Source: Bog-473 sp035552395 (GTDB lineage Bacteria > Actinomycetota > Acidimicrobiia > Acidimicrobiales > RAAP-2). Taken from it: a stretch of 64,000 bases of DNA. Under the pieces are notes generated by a model that was given only the letters and a program-made list of their open reading frames with translations, made no database searches and was not told the DNA's origin. The stretch covers positions 1 to 64,000 of the forward strand of contig DASZLL010000106.1 in NCBI GenBank assembly GCA_035552395.1, written 5' to 3'. The position numbers were made by a program, and so were the translations under genes. Shown piece by piece: positions 1 through 7,850 of the stretch (position 1 is its first letter; the number at the start of each line of letters is the position of its first letter).

Positions 1-1
1 C

Positions 2-154
2 ACCTGTGGCTACGAGTGGGGGCCCGCCGTCGGCGAGGGCTACGAGGCGCCGTTCACCTTCAACGGCACCATCGTTCGGGCCGAGGTCTCCGCCACCGGT
101 CCGGTCGTGCACGACCCGGTGGCCGACGTCGCCGCCATCCTTGCCTCTCAGTGA
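2..154 (+). CDS. Arylsulfatase-like protein, C-terminal fragment (partial at window edge)
   Basis: An open frame enters from the left edge and ends at TGA 152-154, leaving 50 visible residues. The stretch GYEAPFTFNGTI followed by an alternating hydrophobic/charged tail resembles the C-terminal beta-strand subdomain of arylsulfatases of the alkaline phosphatase superfamily, where a 'PF.F.GTI' strand precedes the end of the protein. The catalytic N-terminal part (formylglycine motif) lies outside the window, so activity cannot be judged. A second, complete sulfatase lies at 25.8 kb. The assignment rests on a short tail only. Confidence 0.55.
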   Translation, partial: TCGYEWGPAVGEGYEAPFTFNGTIVRAEVSATGPVVHDPVADVAAILASQ

Positions 155-309
155 ATACGTCATCGCTGGAAACGTGAGTTGATCAACGCGATGGTCTGTC
201 GATCCCCTCTGCTGCGAGTCGCCACGACCTTAGGGCCTTGGATTTTCGACGAAGCGCCGGCGGTGAGGTCCCGGCATCGACCCGGACCTCCGGTCAGAGT
301 GTTTGCCTG

Positions 310-836
310 ATGACCCGTCCGGACACCAAGTACGTCGCCGTCGGGGATGCTGACGTTGCCTCTCAGGTCCTCGGAGAAGGACTCTCCGACCTCCTCTTTT
401 TCAACGGACTTGGCAGCCACATCGAGATGGCGTGGGAGGACCCGACATTGCCGACCTCCCCAGACGGCTGGCGTCGATACGCCGCTTGATCCTTCTCGAT
501 AGACGAGGCACAGGGGCATCTGACGGCGTGCCTCGTCACGCCATAGCAACATGGGAGGAATGGACGCAAGACATCGAGAGCGTCCTCAACGCGGTCGGGT
601 ATCGAGCTACGCATGGGTCTCCATACCGGCGAATGCGAGGTGAGAGGCAACGATCTGGGCGGTCTCGCCGTTCATATTGCCGCTCGAGTCGGGTCCCTGG
701 CATCACCGAACGAGGTTCTTGTCTCGAGCACCGTCACGGACCTCGTAGTGGGCTCGGGAATTGAGTTCAATGACCGAGGTGAGCATGTTCTGAAGGGGCG
801 CCGGGGAGCTGGAAGCTCTACGCAGTCACCGGTCGA
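310..836 (+). pseudogene. Remnant of an alpha/beta-hydrolase + class III nucleotidyl cyclase gene
   Basis: Four consecutive reading-frame segments line up with the intact protein at 3965-5299. Residues VGDADVASQVLGEG (from ATG 310) match its start. A shift near 440-460 continues into RRLILLDRRGTGASD. At about 600-606 the sequence jumps straight to ELRMGLHTGE and VLVSSTVTDL of the cyclase domain, skipping roughly 300 residues. A further single-base loss after the LKG codons (about 799) moves the ending SWKLYAV into another frame. The order of the pieces is preserved, so this is a paralogue broken by at least two frameshifts and one large internal deletion. The deletion cannot be a sequencing slip. 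No product is expected. Confidence 0.88.
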
Positions 837-1200
837 AACACAATGGCATACGTTGGGCTTCGACTCAGTGACAGATTGAGACGTTTTGTGGGCCAGGACG
901 CCACCACCAGACCGTGCGAGTCAACAAGTGACTGGCGCCCACTTCGCCGGCACGGTGGGACACTTCGGCACAACGGGGCAGGGGCGGAGCGCAGGCCAAA
1001 CTCATGTGAACGAACCTGAACGTCGGGGCCGGCGCGCTACGCGCACGATCGAACTGCCCCATATCCCTGGGCGCCATGAGCAAATGAGATCACTCTGTGG
1101 AATTGAGAATCCAACCATGCCTCCTTTGAGCCGAGACTGGGGCATTTCGCCTGCTGGCGTGAGATCACATGGAGACCGGCACTTGCCTGCTCTTGCCGAA
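837..1200. other. Gene-free stretch with possible insertion-element end repeats
   Basis: No convincing coding frame is seen. Two similar blocks, CCCACTTCGCCGGCAC (938-953) and GACACTTCGGCACA (959-972), lie head to tail. A related block, GACTGGGGCATTTCGCC, starts near 1134. Spaced repeats of this kind resemble the multiple terminal repeats of IS21-like elements, but no transposase gene or clear pair of ends is present. I treat it as possible mobile-element debris next to two broken genes. Confidence 0.25.
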
Positions 1201-2667
1201 TCACTTTGACGACGTGGTGATGCGGCTGAAGAAAACGTCGACCTTGTACTTTGCCAGTGGCTTGCTCATCGCGGTCGTTGCGACCAGGCCATTCTGCAGG
1301 CGCGCTATGCCCTCGTAGTCGCCAACGAAGCAGCAGGGCCGGGCCTTGCTGCCCGCCGCGAGCAGATTGAATTGCCCAGCGATGGGCTGATGGCTCCAGG
1401 TCCGACCCTGATCCCGAGAGTTGGCCAAGATCACCTGCGTCGGCCAGAATCCGCCGCTGCTCGCGGCGGAGGCCTTGTAGTACGTGACGCCCACCGTGCC
1501 GTCGCCGGCAACCTCGACCGTGGGCAGTGCCGATTGACCACGGACCCCGAGGTAATGGCTGCTCCAGGTGCGCCCACCGTTCTGTGACCGCGCCACCACG
1601 ATCCGCGAGGACATGGCGCCGGGCTGCGACCAGGTGGCGTATACATCGCCGTTCGGCGCGATGGTTTCCGCCGGGAACGTGTCATAGATGTTCATGCCCT
1701 GTCCTGTGACTGGATCATGGACGTCTCGCCCGTCGGTGTGTCCGATCATGATCGGCTTGCTCCAGGTGCGGCCGCCGTCAACGGACCGCAGCGCCAACTC
1801 CTGCGTTGGGAGCGAGCGAACCGCATTCGGATCGGGATTCGGATCGCTGCCGACGAGCGCGAACACATTGAGCAGAGAACCGTCGCGGTTCACCAGGATC
1901 TTGCCCCTGGAAGGCCAACTGTCCGAGGTCTTCGGGTCGTAGAGGACCCGCGGCTTCGACCAAGTGCGCCCGCCGTCTGTTGTGATCGAGAGCATGCTCT
2001 GGCCGTGGGCGAAGTCGGGGCGCAGCCGCTTGACATAGTAAAAGTAGGCTCTCTTCGGCTGGCGAGGGTCCGGCGTCAAATTCGGAAGATCCCAAAAGTC
2101 ACCTGTGACTGGCTGCACGACAGTTGGCACCGACCACGAGAAACCGCCGTCAACTGATCGACTGACCAACATGCTTGTCGAGGCGGACTCCACATCTGTT
2201 GGAGACGTGAAGTCGACCACGATCGCGGAAAAGTAGGCGATCCGCCCATCAGCCGAAAAGTAGACCCCGGGATCGCTGGCGACCTTTAATGCACCGCCGG
2301 TGCAGTAGGAGAGCCCGGGAACGAGTATGCGTGAGAACGAACGCCCGCCGTCGCGCGACGCCATCACGAGATCCGTGGCCCGACCATCCTGGATCCACGC
2401 CACCAAGACATTTTGGGGATCGCGCGGGTTCACCGCGACCGAAGTCTCCTGCGAAAACCCGGGATCGAACCCGGTGCCGCTGTTCGTGCAGGGCCCTCCC
2501 GTAAACGGACTCGCAAGCGAGATGTCAGCTGTGTGCACGGTTAGGGATCGAGCCGAGGCGGGCCCCGTCCCCACGGCGGCTGAGACCACCACGAACGCCA
2601 GTACCAACGCCACCAAAGTCGCAACCGCAAGCGCCACTGGACCTCGCCTGCGTGCCCCGCTCCGCAT
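1201..2667 (-). CDS. Secreted sialidase-fold (BNR/Asp-box repeat) protein
   Basis: 488 residues. The N-terminus is basic followed by a hydrophobic segment ending near ASA, a likely signal peptide or membrane anchor, so the protein should be exported. At least six Asp-box (BNR) motifs of the S-x-D-x-G-x-T-W type are visible (SRDGGRSF, SVDGGFSW, TTDGGRTW, SVDGGRTW, SQNGGRTW, SRDQGRTW), spaced as in a six-bladed beta-propeller. Such propellers occur in sialidases and in many non-enzymatic or glycan-binding proteins; I do not recognise a sialidase active site and would not call it an exo-sialidase. The start at 2667 is chosen because GGAAGG lies 9 bases upstream; in-frame starts at 2676 and 2688 give longer versions. 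Stop is TGA. It is a solitary gene beside broken genes. Confidence 0.8.
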   Translation of the reverse strand: MRSGARRRGPVALAVATLVALVLAFVVVSAAVGTGPASARSLTVHTADISLASPFTGGPCTNSGTGFDPGFSQETSVAVNPRDPQNVLVAWIQDGRATDLVMASRDGGRSFSRILVPGLSYCTGGALKVASDPGVYFSADGRIAYFSAIVVDFTSPTDVESASTSMLVSRSVDGGFSWSVPTVVQPVTGDFWDLPNLTPDPRQPKRAYFYYVKRLRPDFAHGQSMLSITTDGGRTWSKPRVLYDPKTSDSWPSRGKILVNRDGSLLNVFALVGSDPNPDPNAVRSLPTQELALRSVDGGRTWSKPIMIGHTDGRDVHDPVTGQGMNIYDTFPAETIAPNGDVYATWSQPGAMSSRIVVARSQNGGRTWSSHYLGVRGQSALPTVEVAGDGTVGVTYYKASAASSGGFWPTQVILANSRDQGRTWSHQPIAGQFNLLAAGSKARPCCFVGDYEGIARLQNGLVATTAMSKPLAKYKVDVFFSRITTSSK

Positions 2668-3232
2668 GGAAGACATCCTTCCAATCACGAGTTCTTGCTG
2701 TCAATCACCGCTGAACAGGTTCTTCGACGGCGATACTTGGCCATCATCGCGACGGACTGATCAGCCGCGCACAAATCGGGTTCGACAGCGGCGGCGGCAT
2801 GGTAGCCCGACTCACCGCGGCAGGCTCAACGACGATCACTTCGAAGCCAACGAGCACCTGGAGCGAGCGGAATGAGGGATTGCAGTGACTTAGAGATGAA
2901 CGGCGCAAACGGGCGGTGGCACAGAACTGGAACAGTGATTGGAGCGAATAGACCAGGTCTTGAACGTTGCAGCCGAGCTGTAGGACTATCTGCTCCAATC
3001 CTTGTTGCGGTGGCGTTTGAACTTGCCGCTGTACTCGGCTCCTCCAGGGCGCAAAGGGAACAGTGGCGATGTCGTCCCGAGAAGGGCGAGAATCCGGGGT
3101 CCGTTTCGCTGTTTTGCCATGTCCTGACTTCAGGGAATCAAGCACATGCAGAGCGTACGAACTGGCCCAAGGGGGTGCCCAGCACACCGGGACAGTGCCA
3201 TCGCGCGGCACAGCGGGGGATACCGTGACGCT
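2668..3232. other. Long gene-poor stretch upstream of the sialidase-fold gene
   Basis: About 560 bases with short overlapping ORFs on both strands, none with recognisable motifs. It should contain the promoter of the minus-strand sialidase-fold gene, but I see no clear -35/-10 pair. Given the broken genes on both sides it may hold further decayed sequence. Nothing else can be supported. Confidence 0.4.
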
Positions 3233-3827
3233 GTGGATCTTCCAGAGCTGTTGGTCGCTGGTGCTGCGGAATGGCGGACCTGGTTGAGTAGCAACCATTC
3301 CAAGTCGCAGGGAGTGTGGCTCGTCCTTGCCAAGAAGTGCACTACACACCGGACAACGCTCTCCTACGATGACGCACTCGACGAGGCGATCTGCTTTGGC
3401 TGGATCGATGGGCAGCTCGGGCGTCGCGACAGCGCAACGTTCCGGCGACGATTCACGCCCAGAAGTGCTCGGAGCCCTTGGTCTCAACGGAACGTCACCA
3501 TCGCCGAGAGGTTGAGCATCTCAGGCCGAATGCATCGATCAGGGGAAGAGAGGAGGTTCGCCAGGCAAAGGCCGATGGTCGATGGAATTCCGCCTACGCC
3601 GGACAAGCCAGCATGGCAGTTCCAGCGGACCTGGCGAACGCCTTGACTGCCAATCCCCGTGCTCGCGCGACGTTTCGCAAGCTCACAAGTGCGACAGGTA
3701 CTCCATCCTCTATCGAATCGGAAGCGCAAAGAAGATCGAGACCCGAGCGAGACGCATCGAGCAGTTTGTGGAGATGCTGGCCCGGGGCGAGACTCTCCAC
3801 CCGCAAGGTCCACGATCGCCTCAGTAG
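3233..3827 (+). pseudogene. YdeI/OmpD-associated family protein gene, two frameshifts
   Basis: Three frames in succession spell a YdeI/OmpD-associated family protein. From GTG 3233: DLPELLVAGAAEWRTWL, GVWLVLAKK and CFGWIDGQLGRRD. After a shift near 3535-3550: EEVRQAKADGRWNSAYAGQAS and PADLANALTANPRA. After a second shift near 3685-3695: YSILYRIGSAKK and ETRARRIEQFVEMLARGET, ending at TAG 3825-3827. Together they cover about 195 residues, the usual length of the family, with no missing segment. The gene is therefore complete apart from two single-base-type shifts. Either it is a recent pseudogene or the assembly carries indel errors. The family function is poorly defined. Confidence 0.85.
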
Positions 3828-3964
3828 TCGGTGAATCTGACAGAGCCGGCGCAAAGGGCGCCCCAGTCGCCGGACCAGTGCCACCTGCAGCACCAGGAAG
3901 ACGCCTCCGGCCATTGACTTCGCGATCGGTAGGCGAGTCAGGCTCTCGATACGATCAGACGGAA

Positions 3965-5299
3965 ATGGGGAGAGTGGAAACCCAATTCGCTCGGGTTGGC
4001 AATGACCGTGTTGCATACCAGGTCATTGGTGAAGGGCCGCGTACTCTGCTCTTCAATGCCGGCTCATTCAACAACGTCGACGTGTGGTGGGAAGAAGCCG
4101 GCATCGCTCGCCTCTTTCGAGCTCTGGCCGGGATCTGCCGGCTGATTCTGCTGGATCGCCGTGGATCGGGTGCCTCGGACCCCCTCCTCCCCGGCGCTCC
4201 AGCATGGGAGGCATGGATCGACGACTTTGAGGCGGTCATGGATGCAACGGAAACGCAACGCGTCACCCTGTTGGCGGCTCTCGACGCTGGCCCGACCGGC
4301 ATTCTCATGGGTGCAACGCGACCGGAGCGACTCGATGCACTGGTTCTGGTCAATACGTGTGCGCGTTTGCTTCAAGCTCCCGACTACGAGGTAGGAGTGG
4401 CCGAACCGGCGTACCAGGCAGCTTTCGCGGCCTTTGATCAAGGCTGGGGCACAGTCGAGCTAGCGCGGATTGCCAATCCCGAACAGACCCGAGACGAGGC
4501 GTTTCTCAGCTGGTATGCGCGCTACCAACGCGCTTCTTGCACCAGAAGTGGGGTGCTTCGCTTCTTGGAGCAGTGGGCCAGCCTCGATGTCCGAGCGATG
4601 CTTCCACTCGTGTCGATACCCGTGGTCGTCATCAGCCGGAATCGAACCGCATTCGGGATCAACGGAATTGAGGCCGGCCGCTACATGGCGGACCGCATCC
4701 CGGGCGCACGGTTCATCGAGCTAGCGGGCGAAGGGGGCGTGCTCGGACCATCGGCGATCCAACTTCTCGCGCCGCTCGAAGAGTTGCTCGGTGGCGGGGT
4801 GGCGAGGCCGACCACAGACAGAGTGCTGGCAACCGTCGTCTTCACCGACATCGTTGATTCCACGGGACTCGCTGCGACCTTGGGCGATAGTCACTGGCGT
4901 CGCCTTCTCGATGCCTACGACGAAGTAGTCGAACACGAGACGGACAGCTTCGGAGGACGATTCGTCAAGTCAACTGGGGATGGCAGCCTGCTCACCTTCG
5001 GGAGCCCGACTGCGGCGCTCCGGGCTGCTCGCGCCATCGAGCTTGCCGTCCGCGAACAGGGGCTCTCCATTCGAGCTGGTGTCCACACTGGTGAAATCGA
5101 ATTGCGGGGCGACGACATCGCCGGGATCGGGGTTCACATCGCACAACGCGTTTCCGCCTGCGCGAGTGCTGGCGAGGTCGTCGTCTCCTCTACGGTCAAA
5201 GATCTGTTGACCGGTTCGGATATCGACTTTGCCGATCGAGGCGAACATCACCTGAAGGGCGTTCCTCATACATGGCGCCTGTTCGCGGTTGCGAGCTGA
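3965..5299 (+). CDS. Alpha/beta-hydrolase-class III nucleotidyl cyclase fusion protein
   Basis: 444 residues. Residues 1-265 or so are an alpha/beta-hydrolase-like domain (RLILLDRRGSGASD, then the elbow region AALDAGPTG). Residues from about 285 form a class III adenylate/guanylate cyclase domain. FTDIVDST (metal Asp, residues 293-300) and KSTGDG (second metal Asp) are present, and the late motif GVHIAQRV keeps the arginine. The expected reaction is NTP to cyclic NMP. In the hydrolase part the usual G-x-S-x-G serine position reads A-L-D-A-G, so it is either inactive or uses Asp as nucleophile. ATG 3965 is used; GTG 3974 is an alternative. There is no membrane segment, so it is cytoplasmic. 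The ligand sensed and the signalling target are unknown. A broken paralogue lies at 310-836. Confidence 0.88.
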   Translation: MGRVETQFARVGNDRVAYQVIGEGPRTLLFNAGSFNNVDVWWEEAGIARLFRALAGICRLILLDRRGSGASDPLLPGAPAWEAWIDDFEAVMDATETQRVTLLAALDAGPTGILMGATRPERLDALVLVNTCARLLQAPDYEVGVAEPAYQAAFAAFDQGWGTVELARIANPEQTRDEAFLSWYARYQRASCTRSGVLRFLEQWASLDVRAMLPLVSIPVVVISRNRTAFGINGIEAGRYMADRIPGARFIELAGEGGVLGPSAIQLLAPLEELLGGGVARPTTDRVLATVVFTDIVDSTGLAATLGDSHWRRLLDAYDEVVEHETDSFGGRFVKSTGDGSLLTFGSPTAALRAARAIELAVREQGLSIRAGVHTGEIELRGDDIAGIGVHIAQRVSACASAGEVVVSSTVKDLLTGSDIDFADRGEHHLKGVPHTWRLFAVAS

Positions 5300-5414
5300 A
5301 CCCTCGAATTCCTGGCCACCATCCGATCGACCGGGCGAGGTCCGCCGGGTAAGCGGGCCCCTGGGTATTCCATACCGTCGGGATGAGCTTGCATTCCATC
5401 GAGCCACGAACTCG

Positions 5415-5978
5415 TCAATGAACGCTATTCCACTCACTGACCGTTATCACCCACTCCATACTTCGTCCGACCTCGGCGGGAGCGTCCACCTCGTCATCGA
5501 TTGTTCTTCGCAGGCGAAAGCCCAAGGCGCGGGCCACTCCGGCACTGGGAAGGTTTGCTTCATCGCAGTGGATGTGGACCTCCTCCATCCCGGTCAGCTG
5601 AAACGCGGCGGTCGTCAGGGCACGGGCAGCGGCTGAGGCGATGCCGCGTCGGAGCCAGCTCGCCCTGACCCAATAACCGATTTCGATCCGACCAGGGCCC
5701 AGGCGAGGATGTAGACCAGCTCCACCGACCAATGTGGTTTCAGCGAGGTCCCAGATCGCGTAGTCGTAGTTGTCGCCACGCTCAAAGGCCTCAACCGAGT
5801 GGGTGATGAAGTCGCCGAGTCCTTGCTCCAAAGGCTCTACCCAGGCCCACGCCAGCCATGGACTCAGGTGATCAGTGCTGGTTGATACCGCCTCGAAGAG
5901 CGCCTGCAACTCGCTGCCTCGATACCTCTGCAACATGATTGGAGTGTCTTCGATTCTCTCGGGCGGTGCGCTGGGCAT
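5415..5978 (-). CDS. GNAT family N-acetyltransferase (RimJ/RimL type)
   Basis: 187 residues from ATG 5978, which has GGAAG two bases upstream; an in-frame ATG at 6044 would add 22 residues. The fold signature runs RIEIGYWVRASWLRRGIA (acetyl-CoA binding region), then ALTTAAF, then IHCDEANLPSAGVARALGF, the C-terminal pattern of RimJ/RimL-like transferases that acetylate protein N-termini or small molecules with acetyl-CoA. The early segment with DHLSPWLAWA is also typical. The substrate cannot be read from sequence. The gene stands alone on the minus strand, with its stop facing the cyclase gene. Confidence 0.85.
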   Translation of the reverse strand: MPSAPPERIEDTPIMLQRYRGSELQALFEAVSTSTDHLSPWLAWAWVEPLEQGLGDFITHSVEAFERGDNYDYAIWDLAETTLVGGAGLHPRLGPGRIEIGYWVRASWLRRGIASAAARALTTAAFQLTGMEEVHIHCDEANLPSAGVARALGFRLRRTIDDEVDAPAEVGRSMEWVITVSEWNSVH

Positions 5979-6065
5979 TGCTTCCGAGTCTGCCGTCTTG
6001 CGCCCTCGGGCGCCTGTCCCCGAACTCGGCCGGCTCGGGGGCATGGCTCTGGTTCTCCAAACGCC

Positions 6066-6950
6066 TTAGGTGATCAGTCCGTCCCGGGTGGATCCCAGCC
6101 GATCGCGAGTCGGCGGTTCAGGCGTTGGGGTGAGCGGGCTGACGTTGTAGCGCAGTTCCCCGGTCGACACGTCGATGTCGTAATACTCGACGCCCGCCTC
6201 CACCTGAGGGTCGTCCGCGTCGAAGGCGACGGCGATCTTGTTCGCGGCGTTGCGGACGATATCGAGGGTCAGCTCAGTTGCGGCGGTAGGACCCAGAGCG
6301 TCCGCGACCTGCTTGCCGAGCCCGGGTGGCCAATGGATCGGCTGCCACACGAAGGCATCCACGACCTGGAGGGCCAGGGCCTGGGCGTCGCGGATACCAC
6401 CCGGATCCCTCTCATCGAACAGTTCACTGCCGCCGGCCAGATCGATGGCACTGACGCTCCGGCGGGACTGGCAGAGCCGGCAGTCGTGTGCTCTCGCCCC
6501 ACGGAGCCTGACCAGTTCGGAGGTAACCGGATCGAGAGCTGGCAGTTTGGCCACCTCGCGGAGAAATCTTTCGTGGGCCACCCAGGGATCGGTCTCGGCA
6601 GAAGTCGGGATCGGACGCCATTCTTCGCCGAACATCTCACGCCAGGCAGCATCGGCGCGAATCATCATGTCCTCCGTCCATAGCGCCAGGACGAAGGCTG
6701 GGGCACCGGCACCGAGTTCGGCCAGCCCGGCTGCTCGAACATCAGTGGTCATGGATGCCACATCGACGACCATCTGTTCGGCGAAGGCCATCGCGTCAGA
6801 TCTCGGAACCGCAGGAACAGTCGGATCGAGGCTGGCGCGAGCGATGGCACGGGCCAGCTCCGTCAGTTCGGTCGGCGTGGTCGAGGCGACTGCGGCGATC
6901 AATTCGTCCCATGCCGTGAAGGCCACGGGTGCCTGATCTCGGGCGATCAC
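6066..6950 (-). CDS. Carboxymuconolactone decarboxylase/AhpD-like protein
   Basis: 294 residues. The central part ELVRLRGARAHDCRLCQSRR carries the C-x-x-C pair (CRLC) and surrounding helix of the AhpD/carboxymuconolactone decarboxylase-like fold, usually linked to peroxidase or redox activity; a second alpha-helical half precedes it. The GTG start at 6950 is preceded by TAGGGT and then exactly six bases, so the mRNA is probably leaderless. A perfect palindrome (6970-6983) overlaps the spacer/-35 zone, a plausible repressor site. The gene is divergent from map. A true decarboxylase role is unlikely because no catechol-pathway neighbours are present. Confidence 0.75.
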   Translation of the reverse strand: MIARDQAPVAFTAWDELIAAVASTTPTELTELARAIARASLDPTVPAVPRSDAMAFAEQMVVDVASMTTDVRAAGLAELGAGAPAFVLALWTEDMMIRADAAWREMFGEEWRPIPTSAETDPWVAHERFLREVAKLPALDPVTSELVRLRGARAHDCRLCQSRRSVSAIDLAGGSELFDERDPGGIRDAQALALQVVDAFVWQPIHWPPGLGKQVADALGPTAATELTLDIVRNAANKIAVAFDADDPQVEAGVEYYDIDVSTGELRYNVSPLTPTPEPPTRDRLGSTRDGLIT

Positions 6951-6956
6951 AGGTCG

Positions 6957-6962
6957 ACCCTA
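6957..6962 (-). promoter_or_regulatory. -10 box for the AhpD-like gene (leaderless geometry)
   Basis: On the minus strand TAGGGT fits the actinobacterial TANNNT -10 consensus, and six bases separate it from the GTG start at 6950. This spacing puts transcription start at or next to the start codon. The -35 zone falls inside the palindrome at 6970-6983. Confidence 0.6.
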
Positions 6963-6969
6963 CCGGTCA

Positions 6970-6983
6970 TGTGACGCGTCACA
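6970..6983. promoter_or_regulatory. Perfect 14-bp palindrome, probable operator
   Basis: TGTGACGCGTCACA reads identically on both strands. It sits between the divergent AhpD-like gene and map, immediately upstream of the former's -10 box. The half sites TGTGA/TCACA are those of Crp/Fnr-family regulators, but the spacer is four bases rather than the usual six, so another dimeric repressor is equally possible. Confidence 0.6.
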
Positions 6984-7054
6984 AAGCCCTCACAGGCTTG
7001 CCCAGACGGATGCAACCGTCCCGGATCGCCGGGACGAGGCGCCACTTCCGGCCG

Positions 7055-7060
7055 TAGAGT
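7055..7060 (+). promoter_or_regulatory. -10 box for map (leaderless geometry)
   Basis: TAGAGT (TANNNT) is followed by six bases and then ATG 7067, with no Shine-Dalgarno sequence. The mRNA probably starts at the initiation codon. Confidence 0.6.
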
Positions 7061-7066
7061 CTCCGC

Positions 7067-7807
7067 ATGACCATTGATAACCAAGAGGAACTCGATGCTC
7101 TGATCCGTGCAGGTCGGGTCGTCGCCGAAGCCCGCCAGGCGATGGTGGACGCTGTCTCTCCGGGAACCACTACAGGTGAACTCGATGCGGTGGGCAGAGA
7201 CGTGTTCCGCCGCCACGGAGCCCGGTCAGCTCCGCGTGTCACCTACCGATTTCCCGGCTCAACGTGCATCAGCGTGAACGACGAAGCTGCCCACGGCATC
7301 CCCTCCCTGACGCGCCAACTCCACGCCGGCGATCTCGTGAATCTCGACGTCTCGGCGGAACTGGATGGCTACTTCTCCGATACCGGGATAAGCGTGGCTG
7401 TGGGCGAGGTGGCACCAGTTGCCGCCAGGCTGTTGGAGGCCACCAAGCTTGCCCAGCACGACGCCATGGAAGCAGCTCAACCAGGAGCTCGTCTGCGTGA
7501 CCTGGGTCGAGCCGTCCAACGCCGAGCGCGCCGTCACGGGTTTCGGGTCATCAAGAACCTCACTGGTCACGGTATCGGGAGGGGACTCCATGAGCCCCCC
7601 TCGGTCCCGAGTGTCGATGACGGCCAGAGAATGATTCTTCGCGAGGGATTGGTGCTGGCTATCGAGCCCTTCTTGTCGGTCTCTGCCGATCACGTCGTCG
7701 ACGACGAGGACGGATGGACTTTGCGCACCGCTGACGGGAGTTTGGTTGCTCAGTTCGAGCACTCGATTGTGGTCACACGGGAAGGCCCCTTGGTTCTGAC
7801 TGCCTAA
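7067..7807 (+). CDS. map: Methionine aminopeptidase, type I
   Basis: 246 residues, the normal length for the short type I enzyme. It removes the initiator methionine from nascent proteins in the cytoplasm. All five metal ligands are in place: D94 (VNLDVS), D105 (YFSDTG), H168 (TGHGIG), E200 (LAIEPF) and E231 (QFEHSIV); H76 in EAAHGIP is the usual substrate-contacting histidine. The ATG start follows a TAGAGT box by six bases, so translation is likely leaderless. It stands alone rather than beside adk/secY, so it may be a second, specialised copy; the housekeeping copy would lie elsewhere. Confidence 0.95.
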   Translation: MTIDNQEELDALIRAGRVVAEARQAMVDAVSPGTTTGELDAVGRDVFRRHGARSAPRVTYRFPGSTCISVNDEAAHGIPSLTRQLHAGDLVNLDVSAELDGYFSDTGISVAVGEVAPVAARLLEATKLAQHDAMEAAQPGARLRDLGRAVQRRARRHGFRVIKNLTGHGIGRGLHEPPSVPSVDDGQRMILREGLVLAIEPFLSVSADHVVDDEDGWTLRTADGSLVAQFEHSIVVTREGPLVLTA

Positions 7808-7850
7808 GGGTGTCCCACGTCGCCAGGCACCGTTGGTCAGTCCCCCTTGT

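Noticed and set aside
2456..2476. tRNA T-arm-like sequence on the minus strand (GGGTTCGATCCC)
   Set aside because: It lies inside the sialidase-fold gene, encodes its conserved DPGF region, and has no acceptor, D or anticodon arm around it.
2744..3487. Minus-strand ORF of 247 codons
   Set aside because: Its larger part is antisense to the YdeI-like gene and it has no recognisable motif or ribosome site.
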